Shown here one piece after another: positions 18,003-26,807 of a DNA stretch of 64,000 bases (positions are counted from its first letter, which is position 1; every line of letters starts with the position of its first letter). Both the position numbers and the translations under genes were made by a program. Source of the stretch: Siphonobacter curvatus (GTDB lineage Bacteria; Bacteroidota; Bacteroidia; Cytophagales; Spirosomataceae); assembly GCF_002943425.1 (NCBI RefSeq), contig NZ_PTRA01000001.1, positions 1,550,001-1,614,000 on the forward strand, given 5' to 3'. The notes beneath the pieces were generated by a model, which had not been told where the DNA came from, searched no databases, and saw nothing but the letters and a program-made list of their open reading frames with translations.

Positions 18003-18190
18003 GTTTCAGGTTTGAAAAAATGGTTTAACGTTTAAAAGGTTTGAAATTTGAAGCGATCGAACTTCGAATTTCAAACCTTTTTTCATTCGGAATAACCCGC
18101 CCATAAGAATGCAGAAGTCGTAAGACCCTGCCTCAAGCAACCGCTTAAACTTCAAATCTTAAACGCTTCAAACTTCCAACCTCAAACCAC
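18003..18190. repeat. Facing GTTT/AAAC heptad tracts in the tig-XRE spacer
   Basis: On the left, GTTT occurs at 18003, 18010, 18023 and 18030 (steps of 7, 13 and 7). On the right, AAA(C) motifs occur at 18147, 18154 and 18161 and again at 18070+100, 18177 and 18184, each set with period 7 and a 2-base slip between sets. The phasing is less regular than in other spacers. Confidence 0.5.
18034..18083 (+). terminator. tig terminator
   Basis: A 20-bp stem with one wobble pair (18034-18053 with 18062-18081), an 8-base loop and a T run. Its AGGTTTGAAATTT arm looks derived from the same GTTT-rich heptad-type sequence seen at other gene ends. Confidence 0.85.
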
Positions 18191-18199
18191 TCTAAGCTC

Positions 18200-18556
18200 T
18201 CACTTAAACCCAATCCGTTCCCGGTGCGTAGCCGCTCCGATTCGGTAGAGTTCAGTTAGGAGGCGTTCGTCAAATTTTTCCCGCCAATACTGATTTTCCT
18301 GTTTTAGTTTTTCGTTTTCCAGCTTCAGTTTGTCATTTTCAGCCTGTAATTTTTCGGTGGAAGAACCCCCGAAGAAGGCCTCCAGGGGCGTGCCAAAAAC
18401 GCGAAGAATCTGCTCTAATCGGCTTAAGCTCAACTCCGTTTTACCGCGTTCGACGTCTCCGTAAGCAGTCGTGGAAATCTGTAGTTCTTCAGCCATCACT
18501 TCCTGCGAATAGCCTTTTTCCAACCGTAGTTGTCGTATTTTTTCGTGAACTTTCAT
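18200..18556 (-). CDS. XRE-family transcriptional regulator with C-terminal coiled coil
   Basis: A 118-residue protein. Residues 1-62 form a Cro/C1-type helix-turn-helix (KIRQLRLEKGYSQEVMAEEL, then ISTTAYGDVERGKTELS). Residues about 70-95 are a leucine/lysine coiled coil (EKLQAENDKLKLENEKLKQE) likely used for dimerisation. Such short XRE regulators are common in Cytophagales. It is alone and oriented opposite to tig and clpP. Its targets are unknown; autoregulation and control of the divergent clpP are possible but not shown. Confidence 0.85.
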   Translation of the reverse strand: MKVHEKIRQLRLEKGYSQEVMAEELQISTTAYGDVERGKTELSLSRLEQILRVFGTPLEAFFGGSSTEKLQAENDKLKLENEKLKQENQYWREKFDERLLTELYRIGAATHRERIGFK

Positions 18557-18789
18557 GGTCTTCTCAAGTTATTCCGATGAATTCCCGGAAATTTCAACGT
18601 CATTTCTGGAACAGAGCTATCAACTTTGTACCCGTTCGGATTGACAGAACCGAGTCGGACAGAATGGCAGAAATGCTAATGCTGGAGCAGGTGGATTTGT
18701 TTTTTTAACGTACACTCCTCAGATTCGTGCGTTTCTGTTCCGGCAAAGAAAAAGAAACAGAACATAAAATCAATACAAACGCTAATTAC

Positions 18790-19485
18790 ATGTTGAACGC
18801 TGAAGAATTTCGTAAATACGCCGTCCATCATCGCGGCCTGAACGGTTTATCGGTTGATCGTTACCTGCAACAAGTCGGAGGAACGGCTGGTCATTACGTC
18901 GAAAACATGACGCGGGCGGTGATCGAAGAACGTCCGATGCCTTTCCGGGAAGTGGACGTATTTTCCCGTTTGATGGCTGACCGGATTATTTTCTTCGGTA
19001 CGCCCGTTGACGATAGCATTGCCAATATTGTTGTTGCCCAGATGTTGTTCCTGGAATCAGCTGATTCGAAGCGTGACATCATGATGTACATTAACTCACC
19101 CGGGGGGTCGGTATACGCCGGTCTGGGTATTTATGATACCATGCAGTACATCCGTCCGGATGTAGCCACGATCTGTACGAGCCTGGCGGCTTCTATGGGG
19201 GCAGTACTATTGGCCGGTGGTGCGGCCGGAAAACGTTCGGCTCTGCCACACGCCCGGGTGATGATTCACCAGCCCAGCGGTGGTGCTCAGGGTCAATCGG
19301 TTGACATTGAAATCACGGCCCGCGAAATCGTGAAGCTCCGTGACGAATTGTACGGAATCCTGGCTCAGCATACGGGGCAAACGTCTGAACAAATCGAAAA
19401 AGATTCGGATCGTGACCACTGGTTCCGGGCTGAAGAAGCGAAAGCCTACGGCCTGATCGACGAGGTTCTGTACCGCGATAAATAA
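18790..19485 (+). CDS. clpP: ATP-dependent Clp protease proteolytic subunit
   Basis: A 231-residue serine peptidase that forms the ClpXP chamber. The catalytic Ser is at about residue 135 (SLAASMGA), His at about 160 (RVMIHQP) and Asp at about 209 (DSDRDHWF). The N-terminus is about 25-30 residues longer than E. coli ClpP, as in relatives. ATG at 18790 is preferred to an upstream in-frame start because the earlier residues lack similarity. A strong terminator follows, so clpX is probably transcribed separately. Confidence 0.95.
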   Translation: MLNAEEFRKYAVHHRGLNGLSVDRYLQQVGGTAGHYVENMTRAVIEERPMPFREVDVFSRLMADRIIFFGTPVDDSIANIVVAQMLFLESADSKRDIMMYINSPGGSVYAGLGIYDTMQYIRPDVATICTSLAASMGAVLLAGGAAGKRSALPHARVMIHQPSGGAQGQSVDIEITAREIVKLRDELYGILAQHTGQTSEQIEKDSDRDHWFRAEEAKAYGLIDEVLYRDK

Positions 19486-19510
19486 TCCATTGGGTAGATT
19501 ACTTTACCCG

Positions 19511-19547
19511 AATCCCCCGGACTTCGCTGAAGGACGGGGGATTTTTT
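19511..19547 (+). terminator. clpP terminator
   Basis: An 8-bp stem AATCCCCC/GGGGGATT around an inner CTTCGCTGAAG hairpin, followed by TTTTTT. Confidence 0.8.
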
Positions 19548-19550
19548 ACG

Positions 19551-19558
19551 TACCTTTG
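19551..19558 (+). promoter_or_regulatory. -7 promoter element upstream of the acyltransferase
   Basis: TACCTTTG, an exact TAnnTTTG match just after the clpP terminator. It would give a leader of about 150 bases to the acyltransferase ATG. No clear -33. Confidence 0.4.
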
Positions 19559-19715
19559 TATCTATAACAGGTCATGTACAGCGTTAGCTTAGGTACGCGT
19601 ATTTTGTGATCCTTTCCTGGTTATTCGGAGGAACGTTCAGAAGAAATTTTTCTGACTCTAGCTGCGAAAATCCTACTGTCTGCGTACCTATAGAAAAAGA
19701 CGATTTATCCATTCA

Positions 19716-20786
19716 ATGAGTGTTTTGCCCATAACTACTGCACGATCCACCCAGTCTGCCATTCGATATAATTCCATTCAAGGCTTGCGGGCGGTAGCGG
19801 CAATCCTCGTTACCCTGTATCACATTACTGAAAACATTAGCCGTACCTATCATCAAACGTTCCTTTTTGACTGGTTTACGCTAGGCTATGCGGGTGTTGA
19901 CTTATTTTTTGTAATCAGCGGATTCATCATTGCTCATACCAGTGTAGCGTACATTGACCAGCCTCAGCAATTGAAGCCTTACCTGGAAAAGCGATTTTAT
20001 CGGGTATATCCCGTCTACTGGCTGCTTACGGCACCGCTGATGCTGGTTGTATGGAGCTTTCAGCACCTGAGTCATTCACTCATTACCATTCCCTATCCCT
20101 TTACATGGTCGGAGGTACTGAAGACGCTTGTACTGTTCCCGCAACACTACGCTCTCAATGCCGTTACCTGGACACTTTCACACGAAATTTATTTTTATCT
20201 CCTTTTTGCTCTATTACTGATTTCCCGGCGTATGGCCTGGGTGCTGGGTCTGGTCGGGATAGCTACTCTGGTCAACGGAATATATATTTACTGGTACGAT
20301 GGAGATTCGGGAACTGGACTTCTTCGATTTTTCTTATTAAGTCCAATCAATCTGGAGTTTGCCTTTGGGGTTTTCGTTTATTATCTGCATCGGCATTTTC
20401 GCATAAACCAAAGTGGCTTGTTAATTTTGGTAGGCGTATTGGCGGGCTTGTACCTGGCACCCCGGACGGGTGGTGATTTTACCCGGGCAGTAACGCTGGG
20501 TTTGCCTGCTATGCTTATTGTATGGGGAGCCGTTGAAGCGGATCGGGCCCATTTGTACCGGGTTCCGTCGTTGCTGATTCACCTGGGCGATGCCTCGTAC
20601 ATGATTTATCTGCTGCATTTTCCGTTAATTATCTTTGCCAATAAATTACTGACCCTCAATGGTTGGGGTTCGGTATGGATGTTGGGAATGGCGGATGTAG
20701 TACTCATGGTACTGATTTTCTGGCTGAGCTGGTATCTGCATCAGCAAATCGAACAACCGCTGATCCGGTGGTCGAAGAAAAAATAA
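19716..20786 (+). CDS. Acyltransferase 3 family membrane protein
   Basis: A 356-residue integral membrane protein with about ten hydrophobic segments. The family start block IQGLRAVAAILVTLYH (about residues 22-37) and GVDLFFVISGFI (about 60-71) identify the OafA/NodX/YrhL group, which O-acylates cell-surface sugars or lipids. It lies between clpP and clpX, 40 bases before clpX, an uncommon place. Its substrate cannot be told. No sugar-polymer genes are adjacent. Confidence 0.9.
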   Translation: MSVLPITTARSTQSAIRYNSIQGLRAVAAILVTLYHITENISRTYHQTFLFDWFTLGYAGVDLFFVISGFIIAHTSVAYIDQPQQLKPYLEKRFYRVYPVYWLLTAPLMLVVWSFQHLSHSLITIPYPFTWSEVLKTLVLFPQHYALNAVTWTLSHEIYFYLLFALLLISRRMAWVLGLVGIATLVNGIYIYWYDGDSGTGLLRFFLLSPINLEFAFGVFVYYLHRHFRINQSGLLILVGVLAGLYLAPRTGGDFTRAVTLGLPAMLIVWGAVEADRAHLYRVPSLLIHLGDASYMIYLLHFPLIIFANKLLTLNGWGSVWMLGMADVVLMVLIFWLSWYLHQQIEQPLIRWSKKK

Positions 20787-20826
20787 AGCGTATCAACGAT
20801 TTTGAAATAATTACTTTAGGAAGGAC

Positions 20827-22086
20827 ATGCGAATGGATGCTAGTTCATGCTCGTTTTGCGGGCGGAAAAAGAAGGATGTAGATTTATTATTATCGGGCAT
20901 GGATGCCCTGATCTGTAACTTTTGTATTGAACAGGGCTGGGAGCTGGTGCAGGAAGAACTAGGCATGAAGCAACCCGCCGCCAAGAAGAAAGAAACCAAC
21001 CAACCTTTTCAACTATTAAAAGTACCTAAACCTCAGGAAATTAAGCGGTTCATGGACCAGTATGTGATTGGTCAGGATGACGCTAAGAAAGTACTGAGTG
21101 TGGCTGTATACAATCATTACAAGCGTTTACAACAACAAAAAAGCAATGACGATATTTACATCGAAAAATCGAATGTAATTATGGTTGGCGAAACCGGTAC
21201 GGGTAAAACCTATCTGGCTCGTACCATTGCCAAAATTCTTCAGGTTCCTTTCGCCGTAGCCGATGCCACCGTAATTACGGAAGCCGGATACGTGGGAGAG
21301 GACGTCGAAAGTATCCTGAGTCGTTTGCTACAGGCGGCGGATTACGACGTCGAGGCCGCTGAACGGGGTATCGTCTACATTGATGAGATTGATAAGATTG
21401 CCCGCAAGTCGGATAATCCCAGTATTACCCGTGATGTCTCGGGTGAAGGCGTACAGCAGGCCTTGCTGAAACTGCTAGAAGGCTCGATTGTAAACGTACC
21501 GCCCCAGGGTGGACGTAAACACCCGGAGCAGAAGCTTGTACCGATCAATACGGAGAATATTCTCTTCATTTGCGGTGGAGCATTCGATGGCGTACAACGG
21601 CACATTTCCAAACGCCTCAATACGCGGCCCATTGGCTTCTCGAAGGACGACCACATGTCTCGCATTCTGGAATCGCAGCAACTGCTTCGGATGGTGAATC
21701 AGCAGGACTTGAAATCGTACGGATTGATTCCTGAATTGCTGGGTCGTCTGCCGGTAGTAACCTCACTCGATCCCTTGGATAAACTGACGCTTCGGAAGAT
21801 TCTGACGGAGCCCAAGAATGCCCTGACCAAGCAGTACGAAAAACTGTTCAATATGGAAGGAATCCGGCTTCAGTTCGAAGATGACGTATTGGAGTATATC
21901 GTTGAGCAAGCCAATGAATACAAACTGGGTGCCCGGGGACTGCGTTCAATCTGCGAAGCCATCATGACCGACGCCATGTTTGATCTGCCTTCCGAAGAAG
22001 GTGTTCAGGAGTTTACCATTTCGTTGAGCTATGCCCGTGAGAAGTTTGAGCGTTCGGCTTTCTTTATGATGAAAAAGGTGGCATAA
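20827..22086 (+). CDS. clpX: ClpX, ATP-binding unfoldase of ClpXP
   Basis: A 419-residue AAA+ unfoldase. The N-terminal zinc-binding domain has Cys pairs CSFC (8, 11) and CNFC (about 30, 33). Walker A GETGTGKT is near residue 121, Walker B IDEIDKI near 185, and the RHISKRLNTRPIGF (pore/substrate) and LGARGLRSICE (sensor 2) blocks are present. It partners ClpP 1.3 kb upstream. Translation probably starts at 20827 (MRM) or two codons later. Confidence 0.96.
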   Translation: MRMDASSCSFCGRKKKDVDLLLSGMDALICNFCIEQGWELVQEELGMKQPAAKKKETNQPFQLLKVPKPQEIKRFMDQYVIGQDDAKKVLSVAVYNHYKRLQQQKSNDDIYIEKSNVIMVGETGTGKTYLARTIAKILQVPFAVADATVITEAGYVGEDVESILSRLLQAADYDVEAAERGIVYIDEIDKIARKSDNPSITRDVSGEGVQQALLKLLEGSIVNVPPQGGRKHPEQKLVPINTENILFICGGAFDGVQRHISKRLNTRPIGFSKDDHMSRILESQQLLRMVNQQDLKSYGLIPELLGRLPVVTSLDPLDKLTLRKILTEPKNALTKQYEKLFNMEGIRLQFEDDVLEYIVEQANEYKLGARGLRSICEAIMTDAMFDLPSEEGVQEFTISLSYAREKFERSAFFMMKKVA

Positions 22087-22174
22087 CAGCACTAACGATC
22101 ATCAGTAGTTTAGGTTACAGTGCTCGATTTTCCCCAATTAGGGTATTATTGTCAACATTACTTGATTTCATATT

Positions 22175-22213
22175 AAAAAGGATGCCTCACTTTCATAGGG
22201 GGCATCCTTTTTT
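22175..22213 (+). terminator. clpX terminator
   Basis: A 12-bp stem AAAAAGGATGCC/GGCATCCTTTTT with a 14-base loop and T run. Confidence 0.85.
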
Positions 22214-22254
22214 GATGTTGCGGTCTCAGTAAAAAATCCAAATCAACTTTCCCT

Positions 22255-22899
22255 ATGCGTAAAATCGTACTCCTATCGGCCGTCGGGTCGATGTTATGGC
22301 TTACTTCGTGTAATCGAAACTCAACCGCTGTTTTCCAAAAATCGACTACACCGGCGTACGAGCATCAAGTATCAACGAAAGCTGCTTCTCTGCCCGCCGC
22401 CCAAGCTCAAACTCCTGTCGTTTCGGAGCCCATTGTAACGGAACAAGCCGTTGCCCAGGCTACTGACCAGCCGGCTGCTTCGGAAAAACCAGTGAACCTG
22501 CCCAAAGTAACGCCTGAAATGCTGGCAAGTGCTTCAGAGCGTCTGGTTGCCCAAACCAAAGGCACCAAGTATGAAAAGCAGGCCTTGATGGTGCAGAAGA
22601 AGTTGGCAAAAATTCAGAAGAATGCTGCTAATGGTCAGTTGCAAGCGGCTAACAAAGCAACCGCAACGGAAAAATTCATGACCAAAATGGTTACGAAGAA
22701 AGTCCAGAAGCAGTTGGCAAAAGCAAAGGATACCAAGAAAACGAACGCGTTGGATCGCAATGTTAAAATTGGTCTGATCCTCTTGCTGGTTGGTTTGATT
22801 TTCTTGATCATCCCAGTATATGCCCTGCAGATTGTTGGTTTGGTGATGATGATTATCGGTGCCGTTGTTCTGCTGATTGGTTTGCTGGATAACGTTTAA
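22255..22899 (+). CDS. Lipoprotein with Ala-rich linker and C-terminal membrane hairpin
   Basis: A 214-residue protein that I do not recognise by family. The signal peptide ends in a lipobox (LTSC, Cys19). Residues 20-85 are Ala/Pro/Gln-rich and low-complexity, 85-165 Lys-rich and helical, and the last about 45 residues form two closely spaced hydrophobic helices separated by a short VYALQ turn, ending LLDNV. Similar short Bacteroidota proteins carry this C-terminal hydrophobic pair. A lipid-anchored N-terminus together with a membrane-inserted C-terminus suggests a protein tethering or spanning envelope layers. It is flanked by terminators, so it is a single-gene unit. Confidence 0.75.
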   Translation: MRKIVLLSAVGSMLWLTSCNRNSTAVFQKSTTPAYEHQVSTKAASLPAAQAQTPVVSEPIVTEQAVAQATDQPAASEKPVNLPKVTPEMLASASERLVAQTKGTKYEKQALMVQKKLAKIQKNAANGQLQAANKATATEKFMTKMVTKKVQKQLAKAKDTKKTNALDRNVKIGLILLLVGLIFLIIPVYALQIVGLVMMIIGAVVLLIGLLDNV

Positions 22900-22920
22900 T
22901 CATACCTCAGTAACACACTT

Positions 22921-22965
22921 AATCCCGGAAGAAAGTCTTCAGCTTTTTTCCGGGATTATTTTTTT
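22921..22965 (+). terminator. Terminator after the lipoprotein gene
   Basis: A 10-bp stem AATCCCGGAA/TTCCGGGATT and seven T residues. Confidence 0.85.
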
Positions 22966-23026
22966 GTGGCATCTACTTTTACTCAACAGGCCACAAAACG
23001 TTGATGTACCTTAAACCGCTTAAACG

Positions 23027-23767
23027 ATGATTGTACCACTGATTTTATTGCACGGATACGGCGAAGATCTCAAAGTTTGGGATTCGATCAAGGCGGCCTT
23101 CTGGCCCAATAAAAACGTCATTACCCCCACTTACGCTTCGCGTTCAGATCTGACTAGTATTGATGAATACGCCGAAGCAGTATACCAGGAACTGACTGCT
23201 CAGGGCGTGGAAAGAGGAGTAATCATTGGACATTCGATGGGAGGATATATTGCCCTGGCTTTGGCTGAAAAACACCCCGAATTCATCGCGGGTCTGGGGC
23301 TGTTCCATTCCACTGCGTACGCGGATACGGAAGAGAAAAAAGAAAACCGTCGGAAAAACATCGCCGCTATTGACGAAAAGGGACCGGAAGCCTTTCTAAA
23401 AACGTTTGTCAAGAACATGTATTCGGACGAATACGCCGAGAGCCATCCGGGGCAATTGCAAGAACACGTGACGCATGTTTCCCAGATACCCCCGGCCGCT
23501 TTGAAAGCCGGTATGCAGGCCATGATGAATCGTCCCGACCGGCGGCAGGTTCTCCAACAGGCGAATTATCCGGTACTATTCATTATAGGAATGAAGGACA
23601 AGGCCGTAAAGCCGGAAGAAGCCCTGGAACAAACCCATCTGGCGAAAAATACGAGTCAATTGATCCTGGAGAAAGCCGGACACATGGGGATGGTAGAAGA
23701 ACCAGATGAATGCCTAGAAGCTATTCAGGCTTTTTGGCAGCGAATTGAGCGGGAAGATGCTCTATAA
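23027..23767 (+). CDS. Alpha/beta-hydrolase
   Basis: A 246-residue serine hydrolase of the alpha/beta fold. The oxyanion-side LLHGYGED is at about residue 7, the nucleophile elbow GHSMGG at about 67-72, the acid probably in MKDKAVKPEEA (about 190) and the catalytic His in KAGHMGMVEEP (about 219). It has no signal peptide and is therefore cytoplasmic. The lid region is charged (EEKKENRRKN). Substrate is unknown; the closest pattern is the general MhpC-like group. It ends in a strong bidirectional terminator. Confidence 0.88.
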   Translation: MIVPLILLHGYGEDLKVWDSIKAAFWPNKNVITPTYASRSDLTSIDEYAEAVYQELTAQGVERGVIIGHSMGGYIALALAEKHPEFIAGLGLFHSTAYADTEEKKENRRKNIAAIDEKGPEAFLKTFVKNMYSDEYAESHPGQLQEHVTHVSQIPPAALKAGMQAMMNRPDRRQVLQQANYPVLFIIGMKDKAVKPEEALEQTHLAKNTSQLILEKAGHMGMVEEPDECLEAIQAFWQRIEREDAL

Positions 23768-23770
23768 ACG

Positions 23771-23805
23771 AAAGCGGAAGATGGACCGTCCATCTTCCGC
23801 TTTTT
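23771..23805. terminator. Bidirectional terminator
   Basis: An almost perfect palindrome of 16 bp per side (AAAGCGGAAGATGGAC and complement) between convergent genes, with a T run on the plus side. Confidence 0.85.
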
Positions 23806-23807
23806 AG

Positions 23808-24773
23808 TTAATCGGGTATTAACTTTAGAAAAATCAGCTGTGATTGTTGCCAGTGCTCAGGGGCTTTTTTCTGGTCGAACTTATTGAAGTTATTATCCGA
23901 AACTAACACTAGCGTTCGAAATCCATTGATGATAGGCCCCCAGCTCATGCCTTCAATGTTATCGAGATGAACACCTCCCCAGTTGACGGAGACGGGATTC
24001 TTTTCCAAAATATTGGTCGTATTCTCCTGCCCCGGCTGTAATTTGGGAATGTAAGCCGTAAAAAGGTTGATCGCGTAGTTACTCTGATCGCGTTCGCCCG
24101 TCCAGCAACGTTCCAGAAATAGCAACTGACGGTCACGGGCCAGTAGTATCTCGGATACGCCGTTATCAGGAAATCCACAGGATACGGTGTCGATCGGATA
24201 CAGAGCTCTGACTAAGGTATCTCCACTAATTAAGCTGAAACCCGTCACTTGACAATACCGATCGCGGCAGGTTTGGGGCCACTCACTCACGCTCCACAGA
24301 ACCTGACTCGAGTCTACCGCCAGGGCTTCAAAGCCTTTGTTATCTCGGAAACCTTGGTAGGTACCTAATTGCGTAAGGGTACTGTCTTGCATCAGCCTGA
24401 GAAATTGCCCGTGCGTACTACCCGTACCTAATTCAGTCGAAAGGAAAAAGGAAGAATCCGTACGGCTGGCTCGAATGGATTCGGCACTGTAGACACTGTC
24501 GAGTTTCCAGCGTTTGTACGTTTGAGCATTGAATAGCGAGTCAAACTCAAACAGGTAACTCTGACGTGTCGAGTCAGCCCCGTCGGTGACTAGGTACCAT
24601 TTCCCGCGTTTAGGTACGTATTCAATGCCGGATAAACCCCCAAAATACGGGTCATTTTTCAGCGAGGTCGAATCACTGAGGTTATAGGCTTTGAGTAATT
24701 CCAGCCGGAAGTGCTGAGCATCGGCCTGACCGTTCAGGAAAAAAACTAGCGTTAGAAAAAATAGAATTTTCAT
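23808..24773 (-). CDS. Esterase-like activity of phytase family, secreted protein
   Basis: A 321-residue protein with a signal peptide (FFLTLVFFLNGQADAQ). The body has the pattern of the phytase-like esterase family: FGGLSGIEYVP and WYLVTDGAD near the N-terminus, GFEALAVD in the middle, and NIEGMSWGP followed by LVLVSDNNFNKFD at the C-terminus. These are predicted beta-propellers outside the cytoplasm; their real substrate is unknown. The start at 24773 is chosen because the signal peptide begins there; a frame extended upstream would add unlikely residues overlapping the ilvE terminator. Confidence 0.82.
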   Translation of the reverse strand: MKILFFLTLVFFLNGQADAQHFRLELLKAYNLSDSTSLKNDPYFGGLSGIEYVPKRGKWYLVTDGADSTRQSYLFEFDSLFNAQTYKRWKLDSVYSAESIRASRTDSSFFLSTELGTGSTHGQFLRLMQDSTLTQLGTYQGFRDNKGFEALAVDSSQVLWSVSEWPQTCRDRYCQVTGFSLISGDTLVRALYPIDTVSCGFPDNGVSEILLARDRQLLFLERCWTGERDQSNYAINLFTAYIPKLQPGQENTTNILEKNPVSVNWGGVHLDNIEGMSWGPIINGFRTLVLVSDNNFNKFDQKKAPEHWQQSQLIFLKLIPD

Positions 24774-24803
24774 GGTTGAAGATAAGTAGTTAATCGGATC
24801 ATT

Positions 24804-24838
24804 AAAAAAGAAAGCCCACCACACGGTGAGCTTTCTTT
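24804..24838 (-). terminator. ilvE terminator
   Basis: A 14-bp stem with one wobble, loop of four, followed on the minus strand by TTTTTT. Confidence 0.8.
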
Positions 24839-24860
24839 TCGTAAAAATACAAGATTGGTA

Positions 24861-25925
24861 TTAAAGGTGATATACCCAGTTGTGCGGATCAGCTACGCGA
24901 CCGTACTTGATATCATCCAGATAGATTTTAACCCGATTGGCAAAATTATCCGATTTGATTTCGGGTAAATCGTAGTCTTTACCTTCGTAGCCAATGACTG
25001 AAATCGGCGATACGACCGCTGCCGTACCTGCACCGAACGCTTCCGTCAGACGACCACTTTCCAAAGCTTCGATGAGTTCGGCAATGGATACTTTACGCTC
25101 TTCAACGGGCATCCCCCAGTCTTTGGCAATCTGTACAATGGATTTCCGCGTAATGCCGTCCAGAATACTGTCGCTCACAGCAGGCGTAACCAGCGTACCA
25201 TCAATCACGAACATGAAGTTCATGGTGCCAGCTTCTTCTACGTATTTATGTTCGGTTGAATCCGTCCAGATCAACTGATCGTACCCCGCTTCCTGAGCCA
25301 ATTTGGCAGGGTAGAGTGAACCCGCGTAGTTTCCGGCACACTTAGCAGCACCAGTACCTCCTGTCGCAGCCCGTACAAATTCCGTTTCTACTTTCACTTT
25401 TACGGGTTTCGAGTAGTAAGCTCCTACCGGACAGTTGAAAATGATAAAACGGTACGTTTTAGAAGGAGATACGCCGATGTACTCGTCCGTAGCGAACATG
25501 AAGGGCCGGATATACAGCGAATAATTATCCCGCTGCGGTACCCATTGCGAGTCCAGACGCAGTAATTCGGTCAGGCCGCTCATGAAAATGTCTTCCGGAA
25601 TTTCGGCCATGCAGAGGCGGTGAGCCGACTTGTTCAGACGGGCCGCATTCTCCTGCGGACGGAAGATGAGCACTTCACCTTCGGCGGACTTATAGGCTTT
25701 CATCCCTTCGAAAATTGCCTGTCCGTAATGCAGAGGCATCAGAGCAGGTTTGAACAGCATGTCGCCGTAGGGAATAATCCGTAAATCCGTCCACTCTTTT
25801 CCGTCAAAGTCAGCTACGAACATGTGATCGGCGAAGGTGTGCCCAAAGGTCAACTGATCGAGGTTTAATTCTGCAATCCGGCTTTGAGCAGTTTTTTGAA
25901 TGTCTATGGGCAGTGTGTCAATCAT
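24861..25925 (-). CDS. ilvE: Branched-chain amino acid aminotransferase
   Basis: A 354-residue PLP enzyme that transaminates leucine, isoleucine and valine with 2-oxoglutarate. The signatures FEGMKAY (about 72-78), the NAARLNKSA stretch and the PLP-lysine region ATGGTGAAKCAGNYAGSL are present, as is the EAGTMNFMFV block. Length matches the eukaryotic/Bacteroidota-type BCAT (about 350). It lies 61 bases downstream of the cobalamin adenosyltransferase gene on the same strand and may be co-transcribed with it. Confidence 0.95.
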   Translation of the reverse strand: MIDTLPIDIQKTAQSRIAELNLDQLTFGHTFADHMFVADFDGKEWTDLRIIPYGDMLFKPALMPLHYGQAIFEGMKAYKSAEGEVLIFRPQENAARLNKSAHRLCMAEIPEDIFMSGLTELLRLDSQWVPQRDNYSLYIRPFMFATDEYIGVSPSKTYRFIIFNCPVGAYYSKPVKVKVETEFVRAATGGTGAAKCAGNYAGSLYPAKLAQEAGYDQLIWTDSTEHKYVEEAGTMNFMFVIDGTLVTPAVSDSILDGITRKSIVQIAKDWGMPVEERKVSIAELIEALESGRLTEAFGAGTAAVVSPISVIGYEGKDYDLPEIKSDNFANRVKIYLDDIKYGRVADPHNWVYHL

Positions 25926-25986
25926 GGTGCCAGAGGGTTACAACGTAGTATGACTAAAAAAGTTAAGACGTATGCTAGTGCGGAAG

Positions 25987-26538
25987 TTAAGTTCGCGGGA
26001 CCCAGGTTACTTCTTCCACTTGTAATTCCTGAGCCATGTGGCGGGAAAGTACAAAAAAATAGTCCGACAGCCGATTTAAATATTGAATGATAATCGGCTC
26101 AACGGGTGAAATTTCACTCAGGGCGACGACCAGACGTTCGGCCCGTCGACAAACCGTACGAGCCAGATGAGCAAACGATACGGAAGGATGACCGCCGGGC
26201 AATACAAACTGACGCAATAAAGGCAACTGGGCATCCATTTCGTCCATTTGCTCTTCCAGTACGGTAACATCCGAATCCCATAAATCGGGGAGGGAGCGGC
26301 TGGTATGCCGTTCTGGGTCATCAGCTAGGTGGGAACCAATGGTGAAAAGCCGGTCCTGAATTTCCTTCAGAATCGCTCGTCGGGAAGCATTGACCGCCTG
26401 ATCCCGAACCATGCCCACGTAACTGTTCAGTTCGTCCACAGTACCATAGGCCTCAATGCGGGCATCTGCCTTGGAAAGACGACGTCCACTAATAAGGGCG
26501 GTGGTGCCTTGATCTCCCGTTCTGGTGTAAATCTTCAT
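25987..26538 (-). CDS. Cob(I)alamin adenosyltransferase, PduO type
   Basis: A 183-residue enzyme that transfers adenosyl from ATP to cob(I)alamin to make coenzyme B12. The N-terminal block MKIYTRTGDQGTTAL with SGRRLSKADARIEAYGTVDELN and the C-terminal ARTVCRRAERLVVAL with YLNRLSDYFFVLSR are hallmark PduO motifs, including the RRAER arginines. ATG at 26538 is chosen because similarity begins there and the promoter lies just upstream at 26568-26595. It implies that the organism uses or salvages B12, in keeping with the cobalamin riboswitch at 39 kb. Confidence 0.94.
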   Translation of the reverse strand: MKIYTRTGDQGTTALISGRRLSKADARIEAYGTVDELNSYVGMVRDQAVNASRRAILKEIQDRLFTIGSHLADDPERHTSRSLPDLWDSDVTVLEEQMDEMDAQLPLLRQFVLPGGHPSVSFAHLARTVCRRAERLVVALSEISPVEPIIIQYLNRLSDYFFVLSRHMAQELQVEEVTWVPRT

Positions 26539-26567
26539 GCCTGTCCGGTACCCGGAATGTCTTTTTG

Positions 26568-26595
26568 CAAAGCTACAGGTTTTCAGGAAAGCCAA
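26568..26595 (-). promoter_or_regulatory. Promoter of the cobalamin adenosyltransferase gene
   Basis: On the minus strand: TTG (26593-26595), a 17-base gap, then TAGCTTTG (26568-26575), 30 bases before the ATG. Both boxes are exact matches. Confidence 0.65.
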
Positions 26596-26738
26596 GACTT
26601 CGGATTGTAAAAATTAATTGTCTTGACAACTATTATTAAATTTCCAACATTTTCTGATCTACAAGTACTTTGGTCAAGGCCAAGGTGCTTTTGAAAGGTT
26701 TTTCGAAGGGAAAGCCTGTCTCAACGGCGAGTTCGTCG

Positions 26739-26746
26739 TAACTTTG
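26739..26746 (+). promoter_or_regulatory. -7 promoter element for the 26.8 kb operon
   Basis: TAACTTTG followed by CGG, 62 bases before the membrane-protein ATG. Likely drives this gene and queA. Confidence 0.45.
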
Positions 26747-26807
26747 CGGCCCGAAACCAGCATTGACCTAACGAGCAGTCGATAAGCTGGGGACGACCAT
26801 TCATCAA

